DNA of 64,000 nt from Enterococcus gilvus ATCC BAA-350. Its GTDB lineage: Bacteria; Bacillota; Bacilli; Lactobacillales; Enterococcaceae. The notes under the pieces were generated by a model. The model searched no databases. It was not told where the DNA came from and saw only the letters and a program-made list of their open reading frames with translations. The position numbers and the translations under genes were made by a program. Positions 7,703 through 16,790 of the stretch are shown in pieces; position 1 is the stretch's first letter; every line of letters begins with the position of its first letter. The DNA is taken from the NCBI RefSeq assembly GCF_000407545.1, contig NZ_ASWH01000004.1:5939-69938 (forward strand). The letters run 5' to 3'.

Positions 7703-8086
7703 ATGAATAGCGATCAAGTGAAACAAGCCCTATTAGATTTGTTAAATGCAGACACTGAAAAAGGGCGGACTTGGTTTTTTCCGTCCAATGTATCTGATCG
7801 ATACACAGTCATTTTAGGGCTAGATTTAAAACAATCAGCAAAAGCGATCGGTACGGCATTAATAAGCGTGCTATTGGCAATTCTTATTTTCCGTAGCACA
7901 GCCGTTTTTCCTTTAATTATCTATGTCATTGTTGGTTTGGTGTCATTTGGTGGTGTATGGGCGTTTTATACGATTAAACCAATTACAGACCGACCTAACA
8001 TTTCTATATCTGATTTTATGAAGCAAAGAAAAGACTTTTCTAAAAGACCAAAAGTCTATTACAAAAAGCCAAAAGAACGAGTGTAA
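7703..8086 (+). CDS. traC: TraC, VirB3-like membrane protein
   Basis: A 127-residue protein with a soluble N-terminal 50 residues, two adjacent membrane segments (about 53-70 and 75-92) and a basic C-terminal tail (KRPKVYYKKPKERV). Position just before TraD and the VirB4 ATPase, plus the double membrane hairpin, fits a VirB3-like or PrgI-like inner-membrane component. GGGAG precedes the ATG. The name follows gene order of pIP501. Confidence 0.8.
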   Translation: MNSDQVKQALLDLLNADTEKGRTWFFPSNVSDRYTVILGLDLKQSAKAIGTALISVLLAILIFRSTAVFPLIIYVIVGLVSFGGVWAFYTIKPITDRPNISISDFMKQRKDFSKRPKVYYKKPKERV

Positions 8087-8102
8087 AAGAGAGGTGATTT
8101 CA

Positions 8103-8732
8103 TTGTTTGATTTTCTAAAAAAAAGTTCCAAAAGTAACGATAATAAAAAAAGCGATACGATAAAAGAAATGATTTATTGGGAAGATAGTTCCCGATTTCA
8201 AGGCGTTTTTAAAGACTTTTTTGTCGTTTATCAGCCAGAAAAAAAGCAATTTAGCCTTGTGAGTATGCTAAAAGTTGACGGCTTAAACGTTGATACCTTG
8301 CCAGTATCAGAGCAAGAAGGGTTAAACGAAGATTTTGGTGTCTTTCTATCTCAAAACGTTCTATATGAACCGCAGATCACTTCTAAGAATGTACCAGTAG
8401 AAATTGACGATTTTGTAGAAGCCTGGGGGAATACAGTAGAAAATTATCGCAAAATGCCAGGGCATAACGAAGCTTTATTACAACTAAAAGCTAGCTATTA
8501 TTACCATTACAGAAATTTAGCAAGTAACATGGAAACTCCAAAGAAACAACATTTTGTAATTAATTCTGAACCAATTTCAAAGGAAACATACGACAGTTTG
8601 GAATTGTCTTATCAAGTGTTACGTGATAAGACAAGAACAATCAGAACAGCTTTAATTGCATTTTTAAGTAAATATGATTGTCAGGTTGAAATTTGTACGA
8701 TTGGCGAGATGAAAAAGGTTTTGAATAGTTAG
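8103..8732 (+). CDS. traD: TraD, cytoplasmic transfer protein
   Basis: The product of about 209 residues has no membrane segment and begins with a charged region, then a mixed alpha/beta domain. It sits between the VirB3-like gene and the VirB4 gene, as traD in pIP501 does. In related systems the equivalent coding sequence is fused to or cooperates with VirB4. I chose TTG at 8103 (AGAGAGG about 9 bases upstream); an in-frame GTG at 8094 would add three residues but overlaps the ribosome site. No catalytic motif is visible. Confidence 0.8.
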   Translation: MFDFLKKSSKSNDNKKSDTIKEMIYWEDSSRFQGVFKDFFVVYQPEKKQFSLVSMLKVDGLNVDTLPVSEQEGLNEDFGVFLSQNVLYEPQITSKNVPVEIDDFVEAWGNTVENYRKMPGHNEALLQLKASYYYHYRNLASNMETPKKQHFVINSEPISKETYDSLELSYQVLRDKTRTIRTALIAFLSKYDCQVEICTIGEMKKVLNS

Positions 8733-8742
8733 GAGCGTTAAA

Positions 8743-10704
8743 ATGGAGAAGATACCAAAAGAGAAAATTATTGTAATACCCGAAGTTGATACGGACGTTG
8801 TATCTGATTTAGCACCATTTAACTTTACAGTAGAACGTGACAAATTATTGATTGATGATTCATACGCAGTTCCCTATGTCATTACAAAATACAATAATAA
8901 ACCAAGAGGAAATTGGTTTAATCGTATTCGTAAAATGAGTGGAGATATAACCATATCTCATTATTACACTAAAGCAAACGGTAACTCATTGAATGATTAT
9001 TACAACAGAACCATTAAGAACAAGCAAGCAGAGATCGATCGTTCGCATGATCCGTTGACAATTATTCGTTTAGAACGTGAAATGAAAATTGCACAAACGC
9101 AGTTAGAACAAGCCGTTGACGAAAACACTTCTTATCTTTATTTATATACCTATGTTTTGATCAAAAGTAAGTCCGAAGATAAGCTGAAAAAATTGTGTGA
9201 AGATTTTGAAACACGTTGTATCGCAAGTGGAGTAAAAGCGTTAATTCCATATACTATGATTGATAAGGCGTATTGGAGTGCCTTACCGTTACAATCTAAT
9301 GAAGTACCTGAATACACCTATACAATCGCTAATTCAATCAGTGCAAGCAGTATTTTTCCTTTTGATGATAATGAATTAAGTGTATTTACTAAAAATATGA
9401 TTATCGAGGGAATCAATAAAGATACTGAAAATATTGTTAGTATTGATTACACCAATAGAAAATTAGTAGTCAATCGTAACAAATTTGTTTTTGGTCTATC
9501 AGGTGGAGGAAAAACCACTTACTTAACGTCAGACTATTTAAAAAAATATGCTTTTTCTGATAATTCAACAGAACTAAGGCACAGAATCGTTTTATTTGAT
9601 CCCGAAGATGAACAAACAGAGCGTGTACGTTCTCTAGGGGGCGAAATAATCAATCTATCGTCTATGTCAGACGTTCGTATCAATCCATTTCAAATCTACT
9701 CACGCAATACGCTAGATGTCGATTTAAAAGAATCGTTATCCGATTTTGAAGAGGACGAACTTGTAGAAAATCTTGAAATAAAGCACAAAGATTTTGAAAT
9801 GACTGACAATGATATTGATAAAGAAATCAGTAAACGAATGAATATTTTAACGCCATATTTCCTAATGGTGGATCACTCTTTGACTGACAGTCAATTATCT
9901 ATTATTAAGTTAGAAGCTAAAAAATGCTATACGAATTTATACGAAAAGAAAAACTTGTCAAAAATGGAAAACACCGATTTTCCAACATTTTCAGACTTAG
10001 AAAATCGATTGAAAGCCTTAGAAGAAACTGATCCAAAACGATACAAACGAATTGAAGATTTTATTTATTCATTAGAAGATTTTACAATCGGAAGTCGTAC
10101 CATTTTTAACGGTCATACCAATATAGACTTAAACAATCCGTTAATTTGCTTTTCTTTGCGAGATTTACAGACCGAAGAAGGAATCAGAGATTTAGCATAC
10201 CTCAACAGCTTTAGTTATCTATTTGAAGAAATAACCAACAATCCGCAAATTGTAACGTCTGTTTATGCAGATGAATTTCACTTTTTATTGAAGAATAAAA
10301 TTAGTGCTGACTTTTTCTTCCAAGCATATAAACGCTTTAGAAAATACAATGCTGATTGTACCGTATCAACCCAACAGATTGATGATGTATTAAAAGCACC
10401 TGATAATATCGGTAAAGCAATTATTGGGAATAGCTTTACAAAAGTGTTTTTTGGACTTGATGAAACGGAAGCGCAAGGTATTTCAAATGAATTGAAACTT
10501 AAACTCACAAAAAAAGAATTATCGTTCATTACCTCAAAACGGCAAGGGGAAGCTTTACTTTTCCATGGTACAAAGCGAGCAAAGATAAAAGTAGATTTAA
10601 CACAGGAAGAAATGCGTTTGCTTAACCCAGGCGAATATGAAGATATTTACGGCGTTAGTCCGAAGAAAGAGATCAACTGGTTGTTAAGATCGAAAATTCA
10701 ATAG
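8743..10704 (+). CDS. traE: TraE, VirB4-type ATPase
   Basis: TraE is the motor ATPase that assembles and energises the type IV secretion channel. The Walker A motif GLSGGGKTT is near residues 249-257, and the Walker B motif in VYADEFHFL is near 507-515, followed by a QTIDD-like segment (STQQIDDVL) near 540. The 653-residue length equals that of pIP501 TraE. The N-terminal 230 residues form the VirB4 membrane-proximal domain. AGGAG precedes the ATG, and the gene is 10 bases after traD. Confidence 0.95.
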   Translation: MEKIPKEKIIVIPEVDTDVVSDLAPFNFTVERDKLLIDDSYAVPYVITKYNNKPRGNWFNRIRKMSGDITISHYYTKANGNSLNDYYNRTIKNKQAEIDRSHDPLTIIRLEREMKIAQTQLEQAVDENTSYLYLYTYVLIKSKSEDKLKKLCEDFETRCIASGVKALIPYTMIDKAYWSALPLQSNEVPEYTYTIANSISASSIFPFDDNELSVFTKNMIIEGINKDTENIVSIDYTNRKLVVNRNKFVFGLSGGGKTTYLTSDYLKKYAFSDNSTELRHRIVLFDPEDEQTERVRSLGGEIINLSSMSDVRINPFQIYSRNTLDVDLKESLSDFEEDELVENLEIKHKDFEMTDNDIDKEISKRMNILTPYFLMVDHSLTDSQLSIIKLEAKKCYTNLYEKKNLSKMENTDFPTFSDLENRLKALEETDPKRYKRIEDFIYSLEDFTIGSRTIFNGHTNIDLNNPLICFSLRDLQTEEGIRDLAYLNSFSYLFEEITNNPQIVTSVYADEFHFLLKNKISADFFFQAYKRFRKYNADCTVSTQQIDDVLKAPDNIGKAIIGNSFTKVFFGLDETEAQGISNELKLKLTKKELSFITSKRQGEALLFHGTKRAKIKVDLTQEEMRLLNPGEYEDIYGVSPKKEINWLLRSKIQ

Positions 10705-10717
10705 AAGGGAGAAGCAA

Positions 10718-12070
10718 ATGAAATACAAAATCTTGAAAAATTTACAATTCTACTATCAAGAGAATGTAATTGTCGTTCAAATAAACGAAAAATATCTGAC
10801 GAATCGAGAACACATTTTTGATGTAGAAGAAAGTGAACAATATTTTGTTGATGTCGAGGAAATTTTAACCAAAGACGGAAAACTAGAAATTGTTTATCAC
10901 CGTCCTAATGGCTATACACCACTACTAGATTTAAAAGAATATGCTGATTTTTATAAATTGGATATAGTGAATCGATTACTTGAAATGAATGTACTAGAAA
11001 AAACAAACACCTATTTAGCAATGCAAAATATCCTACTCAAAGATACACGTGACTTGCTTTTTATTTATAAAGCAGATCACTTTAATAATTTGCCTTACTC
11101 AACTAAAGAAGAATTAGAGCAGTGGAAAAATTTTATTTGTAGTTTTTTTGGTAAATTCACACTTGAGAAGTATGAGAAGAATCGTATTGAGGTTCTAACA
11201 AAAGAAAAAAATTCATTTTTAAATGATGTAGAAGCAGTTGAAAGCTTGGAAGCATTAAGAGATTTAATAAAAAATCGACTAACCGAAGAACAAAAGAATT
11301 TCTTTTCTACTGAATTACAGGATAAAAAAGCAGATGTCCGAAAAATTCGCAGAAATAAAAGTTTAAAAATTGTGTTAGTTATAGGTGTTATTGCGTTATA
11401 TGGCGGTACGGTTTTACTTATGAAAGTAAATGAGAAGAAACAAGTTACCGCTACACAGCAAAGCGCAGAAACCGAAATCACTATATTAAATAAGATTATT
11501 GATAATGATAGTGAAAATATCGAAAAAGATATGCAAAAGCTCAATTATCCTAAGAAAAAACAAGTTGATATTTACGTGAAACTTGGTGATTATACGAAGG
11601 CTTATGAACTTGATAAGAAGTCAGATAAAAAAATTATTCAAAGTCTGTACAAACAGGGAGAAACCGAAAAAATAGAAGCCCTTGATTTACCAGGAAGCGA
11701 CTATTTAGCAGATTTCAAGAAGATTTTAGCTTATGACAATTCAACAGATATTGAGTACCTGGTTCAGACAAGTACCGATACAACTATTATAGAAGCATTG
11801 ATCGATCAAGCGGTAAAGAAAAAGGATATTCCAACGGTAAAAACAATCCGTCAAGTATCTATTACACAAAAGAAATTAGCAATCGATCCTAAACGTCAAA
11901 TCAGTATGATTGACTTATTGATTGAAAATAACAGTGAAGAATTAGAAAATATGTATAAGGATAATTCTTTAAATGAGGAATTGAAGAAAAAACAAACCAA
12001 TGACCTATTAGAAGAAAACAACACATTGCTTAGTGAAAAGATTGAATTAACAAACGCTGAAAAAGATTAG
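10718..12070 (+). CDS. traF: TraF, bitopic transfer protein (YukC/EssB-like layout)
   Basis: The 450-residue protein has a cytoplasmic N-terminal domain (about 1-215), one membrane segment (LKIVLVIGVIALYGGTVLLM, near 217-236) and an extracytoplasmic helical C-terminal domain of some 210 residues with TPR-like repeats. This plan, with the segment RDLLFIYKADHF before the membrane helix, is strikingly like EssB/YukC, the pseudokinase-like subunit of type VII secretion. That link is inference. Gene order identifies it as pIP501-type traF. GAAGGGAGAAG is the ribosome site. Confidence 0.85.
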   Translation: MKYKILKNLQFYYQENVIVVQINEKYLTNREHIFDVEESEQYFVDVEEILTKDGKLEIVYHRPNGYTPLLDLKEYADFYKLDIVNRLLEMNVLEKTNTYLAMQNILLKDTRDLLFIYKADHFNNLPYSTKEELEQWKNFICSFFGKFTLEKYEKNRIEVLTKEKNSFLNDVEAVESLEALRDLIKNRLTEEQKNFFSTELQDKKADVRKIRRNKSLKIVLVIGVIALYGGTVLLMKVNEKKQVTATQQSAETEITILNKIIDNDSENIEKDMQKLNYPKKKQVDIYVKLGDYTKAYELDKKSDKKIIQSLYKQGETEKIEALDLPGSDYLADFKKILAYDNSTDIEYLVQTSTDTTIIEALIDQAVKKKDIPTVKTIRQVSITQKKLAIDPKRQISMIDLLIENNSEELENMYKDNSLNEELKKKQTNDLLEENNTLLSEKIELTNAEKD

Positions 12071-12091
12071 GAAGGTTGGTGATTTCATATT

Positions 12092-13201
12092 ATGGGAGTA
12101 ACGGCTGCCAAACTGCTTATTCGTTATCGAAAACCGATAGCAAAAGCAATTTTAGGCTTTTTCGTTTTTATCATTGTAATCTTCCTTCTTATTTTTAGTA
12201 ACGATCAAACCGCCCCTAGTGGCGGACTAGCAACAGAAAACCAAAATTTAAGTGAATCTGTTTTGAGGTACAAACGTACCGTTGAAAAGTACGCTAGACA
12301 ATATGACGGTATGGAATATGTACCTTATATCTTAGCCCTTATGCAAATTGAATCAGGTGGTGAAGGTGGCGACCCTATGCAATCAAGCGAAAGTTTAGGA
12401 CTGCCCTCGAACACTATTAAAGACCCCGAACGAAGTATACAACGAGGAGTAGAGTTTTTTGTAGAAAATATGAAAAGCGCTATAAATCGAGGATCAGATA
12501 TAAAAACAGCTCTTCAAGCGTACAATTATGGCGGTGGTTTTGTTGATTTTGTAGTTAAAAATGGCGGAACGTATTCTTTTGAGTTGGCTAAACAATTTTC
12601 TATTAATATGTCAGGTGGCGAAAAGGTACCCTATGTAAATGCCTTATCTACTTCAATGGGCTACAATTATCGCTATAACTACGGAAATATGTTCTATGTG
12701 CCAAAATTACTTGAATACGTTAATGAAAGCCAGGCAAGCGCAGAGGGCGTTCAAAACAATTCTAATAATACAGGTGTTGTTCAAGTTGATGTACCTAGTG
12801 AGTACAAGAATAAATTACGTTATCCAAGATATGACGGACACAACTATAATACCAGTGGCAGTTATCCTTTTGGGCAATGTACCTGGTACGCTTTTAATCG
12901 TATGGCCCAAATTGGAAAACCAATTGATGATTTTATGGGCAATGGTGGCGAATGGGGCTATAAAGGGAAAGCTTTAGGCTATAAAGTAACAAATAAGCCA
13001 AAAGTAGGTACAGCAATTTCTTTCCAACCTGGTTCTTTTGGCTCTGATCCAGTTTACGGACACGTTGCCTTTGTAGAAGTCGTAAATTCAGACGGTACGC
13101 TTTTAGTATCAGAATGTAATGTTGTAAACCCAGGAAGCGGAACAATCAGTTATCGAGTAGTGCCAGCTTCTATTGCGAACATTGCAAGTTATGTTGAATA
13201 A
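12092..13201 (+). CDS. traG: TraG, VirB1-like bifunctional muramidase/CHAP hydrolase
   Basis: TraG opens the peptidoglycan for the transfer channel. A membrane anchor lies at about 14-37. A lytic transglycosylase (SLT) domain follows, with the catalytic Glu in ALMQIESGG (about 87-89) and the AYNYGGGF motif. The C-terminal CHAP domain (about 255-369) has the catalytic Cys in GQCTWYAFNR and the His in YGHVAFVEV. The 369-residue length matches pIP501 TraG, which is essential for transfer there. It follows traF by 21 bases. Confidence 0.95.
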   Translation: MGVTAAKLLIRYRKPIAKAILGFFVFIIVIFLLIFSNDQTAPSGGLATENQNLSESVLRYKRTVEKYARQYDGMEYVPYILALMQIESGGEGGDPMQSSESLGLPSNTIKDPERSIQRGVEFFVENMKSAINRGSDIKTALQAYNYGGGFVDFVVKNGGTYSFELAKQFSINMSGGEKVPYVNALSTSMGYNYRYNYGNMFYVPKLLEYVNESQASAEGVQNNSNNTGVVQVDVPSEYKNKLRYPRYDGHNYNTSGSYPFGQCTWYAFNRMAQIGKPIDDFMGNGGEWGYKGKALGYKVTNKPKVGTAISFQPGSFGSDPVYGHVAFVEVVNSDGTLLVSECNVVNPGSGTISYRVVPASIANIASYVE

Positions 13202-13213
13202 GGAGAGGAAGAA

Positions 13214-13765
13214 ATGGAGTTTGACAAAATAAAAGTTGGTTTGTTTATCTCAACGCTTGTTTTACTTGTGGTTACCATAGGCATGATTGTTTTTGGAATA
13301 AGGCAAAGCGAACAGATCCGTCACTTAAAAAGTGATTTAAAAAGCGTACAGACGGAACTAGCAGACAAACAAGCGGAACAAAACACTAACCAAAGCGAAT
13401 CGGAAAAAATTATCAAAGAATTTTACAAGACCGTTTATAACTACGAAAAAAGTCAAAAAGAAATATCTATGACAACGGTTAAAGAATTAGCGACAGATAA
13501 CGTTTATCAAGAATTACAAAACGAGATCAACGTAAACAATTCATATAGCCCACAGCAAAACACGATTCAAAAGTCTTCAGTAAACGAAAATGAAATAAAA
13601 ATTCTTGCTTATGAAAGTAAGGATAATTCACAGCAATATCTAGTAACAGCACCGATTCACCAGGTTTTTAACGGTACAAAAAATGATTTTGAAATTAATC
13701 AACTCATTCAAATTAAAAACCAAAAAATCACCCAAAGAACGACCATTCAATTAGGAGAGGAGTAA
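13214..13765 (+). CDS. traH: TraH, VirB8-like membrane protein
   Basis: A 183-residue protein with one N-terminal membrane segment (about 8-29, LFISTLVLLVVTIGMIVFGI), a short coiled coil (EQIRHLKSDLKSVQTELADKQ) and an extracellular domain of about 110 residues. The domain pattern resembles the NTF2-like VirB8 fold reported for pIP501 TraH. GGAGAGGAAG precedes the ATG, and the gene is tightly spaced after traG. Confidence 0.82.
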   Translation: MEFDKIKVGLFISTLVLLVVTIGMIVFGIRQSEQIRHLKSDLKSVQTELADKQAEQNTNQSESEKIIKEFYKTVYNYEKSQKEISMTTVKELATDNVYQELQNEINVNNSYSPQQNTIQKSSVNENEIKILAYESKDNSQQYLVTAPIHQVFNGTKNDFEINQLIQIKNQKITQRTTIQLGEE

Positions 13766-13769
13766 AAGC

Positions 13770-14201
13770 ATGGCGAAGAAAAAGCAAGAGCAAGTAAAAC
13801 TGATTATCCTAGTTATACTCTATCTACTATTATTACCAGTAACATTGATTGTGTTTAAATTATTACCTTATATCATTGCGAATGATACAAACATTGAATT
13901 GAGTCCCTTTGTTACAAGCATTTTAAAGCACCCAATCAATACTTTTTTAGAGATCATTCAATCTAATTACATGATTCCGTTCTTCATTGTACAAATTATT
14001 GTTTTAATCGTTTTATTTGTCTTTCTACACCCTACCAAACGCCAACCGTTTGAGGTTGTCGGGAAAACAAACCCTGTTCATGGATCGGCTTATTGGGGGG
14101 AAGAATCAGAAATAAATGCACCGAAAAACGTTCATTTGATCCCTGAAAAATCAATGAAAAGTATATTAGAAAAATCAATGAGGAGGGGGAAAAATGAGTA
14201 G
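13770..14201 (+). CDS. traI: TraI, membrane protein preceding the coupling protein
   Basis: A 143-residue protein with two membrane segments (about 9-30 and 66-88) and a cytoplasmic C-terminus. The C-terminal part (FEVVGKTNPVHGSAYWGEESEI) resembles the segment that precedes the nucleotide-binding domain in larger VirD4-type proteins. The stop overlaps the traJ start by 8 bases. TraI and TraJ therefore look like a split TraG/VirD4 coupling protein, with TraI giving the membrane part. Confidence 0.82.
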   Translation: MAKKKQEQVKLIILVILYLLLLPVTLIVFKLLPYIIANDTNIELSPFVTSILKHPINTFLEIIQSNYMIPFFIVQIIVLIVLFVFLHPTKRQPFEVVGKTNPVHGSAYWGEESEINAPKNVHLIPEKSMKSILEKSMRRGKNE

Positions 14202-15849
14202 TTTATTAGCAGAATCAGACGGTTTAATCTTAGGGAAATTTCAAAGCGGAAATGTTGTGATCCAACCCGAAGATAGCAAAATAAGCAATCGAAATATTTT
14301 TGTAGTAGGTGGTCCAGGATCATTTAAAACACAAAGCTATGTTTTGCCTAATGTTGTAAATAATCGCAGTACGTCAATTGTTGTAACCGATCCAAAAGGG
14401 GAAATTTACGAGTTAACCAATGAAATAAAAAAAGCCCAGGGCTTCAAAACAGTTGTGATAAATTTTAAAGATTTCTTGCTAAGTTCTAGGTACAATCCGT
14501 TACTCTATATCCGCAAATCAAATGATACAAACAAGATTGCAAACGTCATAGTATCAGCAAAGAATGATCCCAAACGGAAAGATTTTTGGTTCAATGCACA
14601 ATTAAACTTATTAAATACACTGATTAAATATGTTTATTTTGAATATGAACCAAGCGCAAGAACAATTGAGGGTATTTTAGACTTTTTAGAAGAATTTGAT
14701 CCACGCTATAACGAAGAAGGTGTATCAGAACTTGATGAACAATTTGAGCGTTTGCCAGACGGACACGAAGCAAAACGCAGTTACTATTTAGGCTTCCGAC
14801 AAGCACAAAGTGAAGCAAGACCAAACATTGTTATTAGTCTATTGACGACTTTGCAAGATTTTGTTGATAAAGAAGTATCAGAATTTACCAGTACCAACGA
14901 TTTTTTCTTTGAGGAATTAGGAACGTCAAAAATTTGTTTATACGTGCTAATTTCCCCATTAGATCGAACTTGGGACGGTTTAGTGAATCTATTTTTCCAA
15001 CAAATGTTTACAGAGTTATATTTTTTAGGAGATAAACACAACGCAAAATTGCCAGTACCTTTAGTTATGTTACTAGATGAATTTGTCAATTTGGGCTATT
15101 TTCCAACATACGAGAATTTTCTTGCAACGTGTCGAGGGTATCGTATTTCAGTTAGTACCATATTACAATCTTTGCCCCAGGGCTTTGAACTTTACGGAGA
15201 TAAGAAATTTAAAGCGATCATTGGGAATCATGCCATTAAAATATGTCTAGGTGGTGTAGAGGAAACGACCGCTGAATACTTTTCAAGACAAGTAAATGAT
15301 ACAACAATCAAAGTATATACAGGCGGAACAAGTGAAAGTAAAACGTCCGCAAAAACAACTAACCGAAGCGGAAGTAAGTCAGAAAGCTACGGTTACCAAA
15401 AAAGGCGATTGATTACCGAAGGGGAAGTTATCAATTTACAACAAGAAGAAAATGGCAGAAAAAGTATTGTGTTAATTGACGGTAAACCTTACATGTTAAG
15501 AAAAACGCCACAATTTGAATTGTTCGGAAATCTTCTTAAAAAGCATGAAATTTCACAGCAAGATTATATAAGCAGTCAAACGGAATTTGCCAAAGAAACC
15601 ATTGAGGAATTGGAAAAACAGCACAAACAACGAAAAGTACAACTAGCAAGCGCCCCAATTTTTCACGAGAAGAAACAAGAAGATGATTTGAATAAAAAAG
15701 AAATAAATCTACCTGAACAACCGATCGAATCAGAAGTAACAGAAGAAGAGGAAGAAAAAGAACTATTAATGAGTGATATTCTAAGTAGTTTTGATGAAGG
15801 TATAGAGGAAAACACAACCAACAATGACAACAGCGAATTACCATTTTAA
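14194..15849 (+). CDS. traJ: TraJ, VirD4-like coupling protein
   Basis: TraJ brings the TraA-DNA complex to the channel. It has the Walker A variant VGGPGSFKT near residues 38-46, Walker B in LVMLLDEFVNLG near 288-299, and the motif CRGYRISVSTILQSLPQ typical of VirD4/TraG NTPases. Unlike most coupling proteins it has no membrane segment of its own; TraI probably supplies it. The C-terminal 90 residues are acidic and low in complexity. AGGAGGGGG is its ribosome site within the end of traI. Confidence 0.95.
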   Translation: MSSLLAESDGLILGKFQSGNVVIQPEDSKISNRNIFVVGGPGSFKTQSYVLPNVVNNRSTSIVVTDPKGEIYELTNEIKKAQGFKTVVINFKDFLLSSRYNPLLYIRKSNDTNKIANVIVSAKNDPKRKDFWFNAQLNLLNTLIKYVYFEYEPSARTIEGILDFLEEFDPRYNEEGVSELDEQFERLPDGHEAKRSYYLGFRQAQSEARPNIVISLLTTLQDFVDKEVSEFTSTNDFFFEELGTSKICLYVLISPLDRTWDGLVNLFFQQMFTELYFLGDKHNAKLPVPLVMLLDEFVNLGYFPTYENFLATCRGYRISVSTILQSLPQGFELYGDKKFKAIIGNHAIKICLGGVEETTAEYFSRQVNDTTIKVYTGGTSESKTSAKTTNRSGSKSESYGYQKRRLITEGEVINLQQEENGRKSIVLIDGKPYMLRKTPQFELFGNLLKKHEISQQDYISSQTEFAKETIEELEKQHKQRKVQLASAPIFHEKKQEDDLNKKEINLPEQPIESEVTEEEEEKELLMSDILSSFDEGIEENTTNNDNSELPF

Positions 15850-15866
15850 AGATCGGAGGAAATCAA

Positions 15867-16790
15867 ATGAATGGATTGAAAGAATTTTTTGGGAATATCC
15901 CAATGTTTCAAAAGCAAGTCGAACGAGAAATCGAAGAAAAAGGGATTGAACCTAGTGAGGGTATTAAAAAAATGGAATTTAGCCGTCAAGTGATCCGTAA
16001 CTTAGTGATTGGCGTTTTAGTTGTCGGTATTCTTGCTTTTGTGGGCATTTCTTATTTTAACAATAAGAATCAACCACCAGTGACACCAACAGCCACCACC
16101 GCAAGCAAAGAAAGCAACCAGTCAGAAACAAGCGGAGAAGCCACAGAAAACAGCTCACAAGCCGTTCAAGGGTCAAGCGACCATTTACTCAAATTAAGTG
16201 CGAAAGAACGAGCAGACGAAGCGACAGAAGCTTTTGAGAGTTGGTACAAGTCTTTCTCTAATGGTGACGTGATTTTAGAAATCAACAAAGAATTATTGAA
16301 AGAAGGATCAGGCGGTACAAGCCCGATTGAATTACAAACAAAACTGATTGATAACTTAAAAGCCAAATTTGGTGATAAGGTATCAGATGATTTTTATACA
16401 GGGCTACAAGCAAGTTTCAATTTCAATCCAGTGATCGTTGACGGTACCAAAGGGCTAACCATTTCTAAGCAAAATGATGATGAAAGTCAGTGGTTTAGTA
16501 CCTGGTTCTTAGATACCGAAAAAAAGGAGAAAAACACAAAAATTATTGTTCGTAATGATTTTCCGTTTGAGTGGGTGGATTGGAGAAACAAAGGACAACA
16601 TGATGAAAAAGTAGGAAAAATATTTAAAAATGTTGATTGGGATAATGATTTAAGTTATGAAGTGATAGGGATTGATTTTACAGAAGCTACTAAAAATATT
16701 GAAACCAATCAAATTTTATTTGTACAAATGCACTACAATGAAAAAATCGGGAAGTGGCAAGTTACAGGTAATGTTGGAGGTGTTTACTAA
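15867..16790 (+). CDS. traK: TraK, VirB8-like transfer protein
   Basis: The 307-residue product has a cytoplasmic N-terminal helix region, one membrane segment (about 46-66), a Ser/Thr/Glu-rich linker (about 72-105) and an extracellular globular domain (about 110-307) with a VirB8/NTF2-like alternation of helices and strands. In pIP501 TraK is a surface-exposed channel component. The stop overlaps the start of traL by one base (TAATGG). Confidence 0.8.
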   Translation: MNGLKEFFGNIPMFQKQVEREIEEKGIEPSEGIKKMEFSRQVIRNLVIGVLVVGILAFVGISYFNNKNQPPVTPTATTASKESNQSETSGEATENSSQAVQGSSDHLLKLSAKERADEATEAFESWYKSFSNGDVILEINKELLKEGSGGTSPIELQTKLIDNLKAKFGDKVSDDFYTGLQASFNFNPVIVDGTKGLTISKQNDDESQWFSTWFLDTEKKEKNTKIIVRNDFPFEWVDWRNKGQHDEKVGKIFKNVDWDNDLSYEVIGIDFTEATKNIETNQILFVQMHYNEKIGKWQVTGNVGGVY

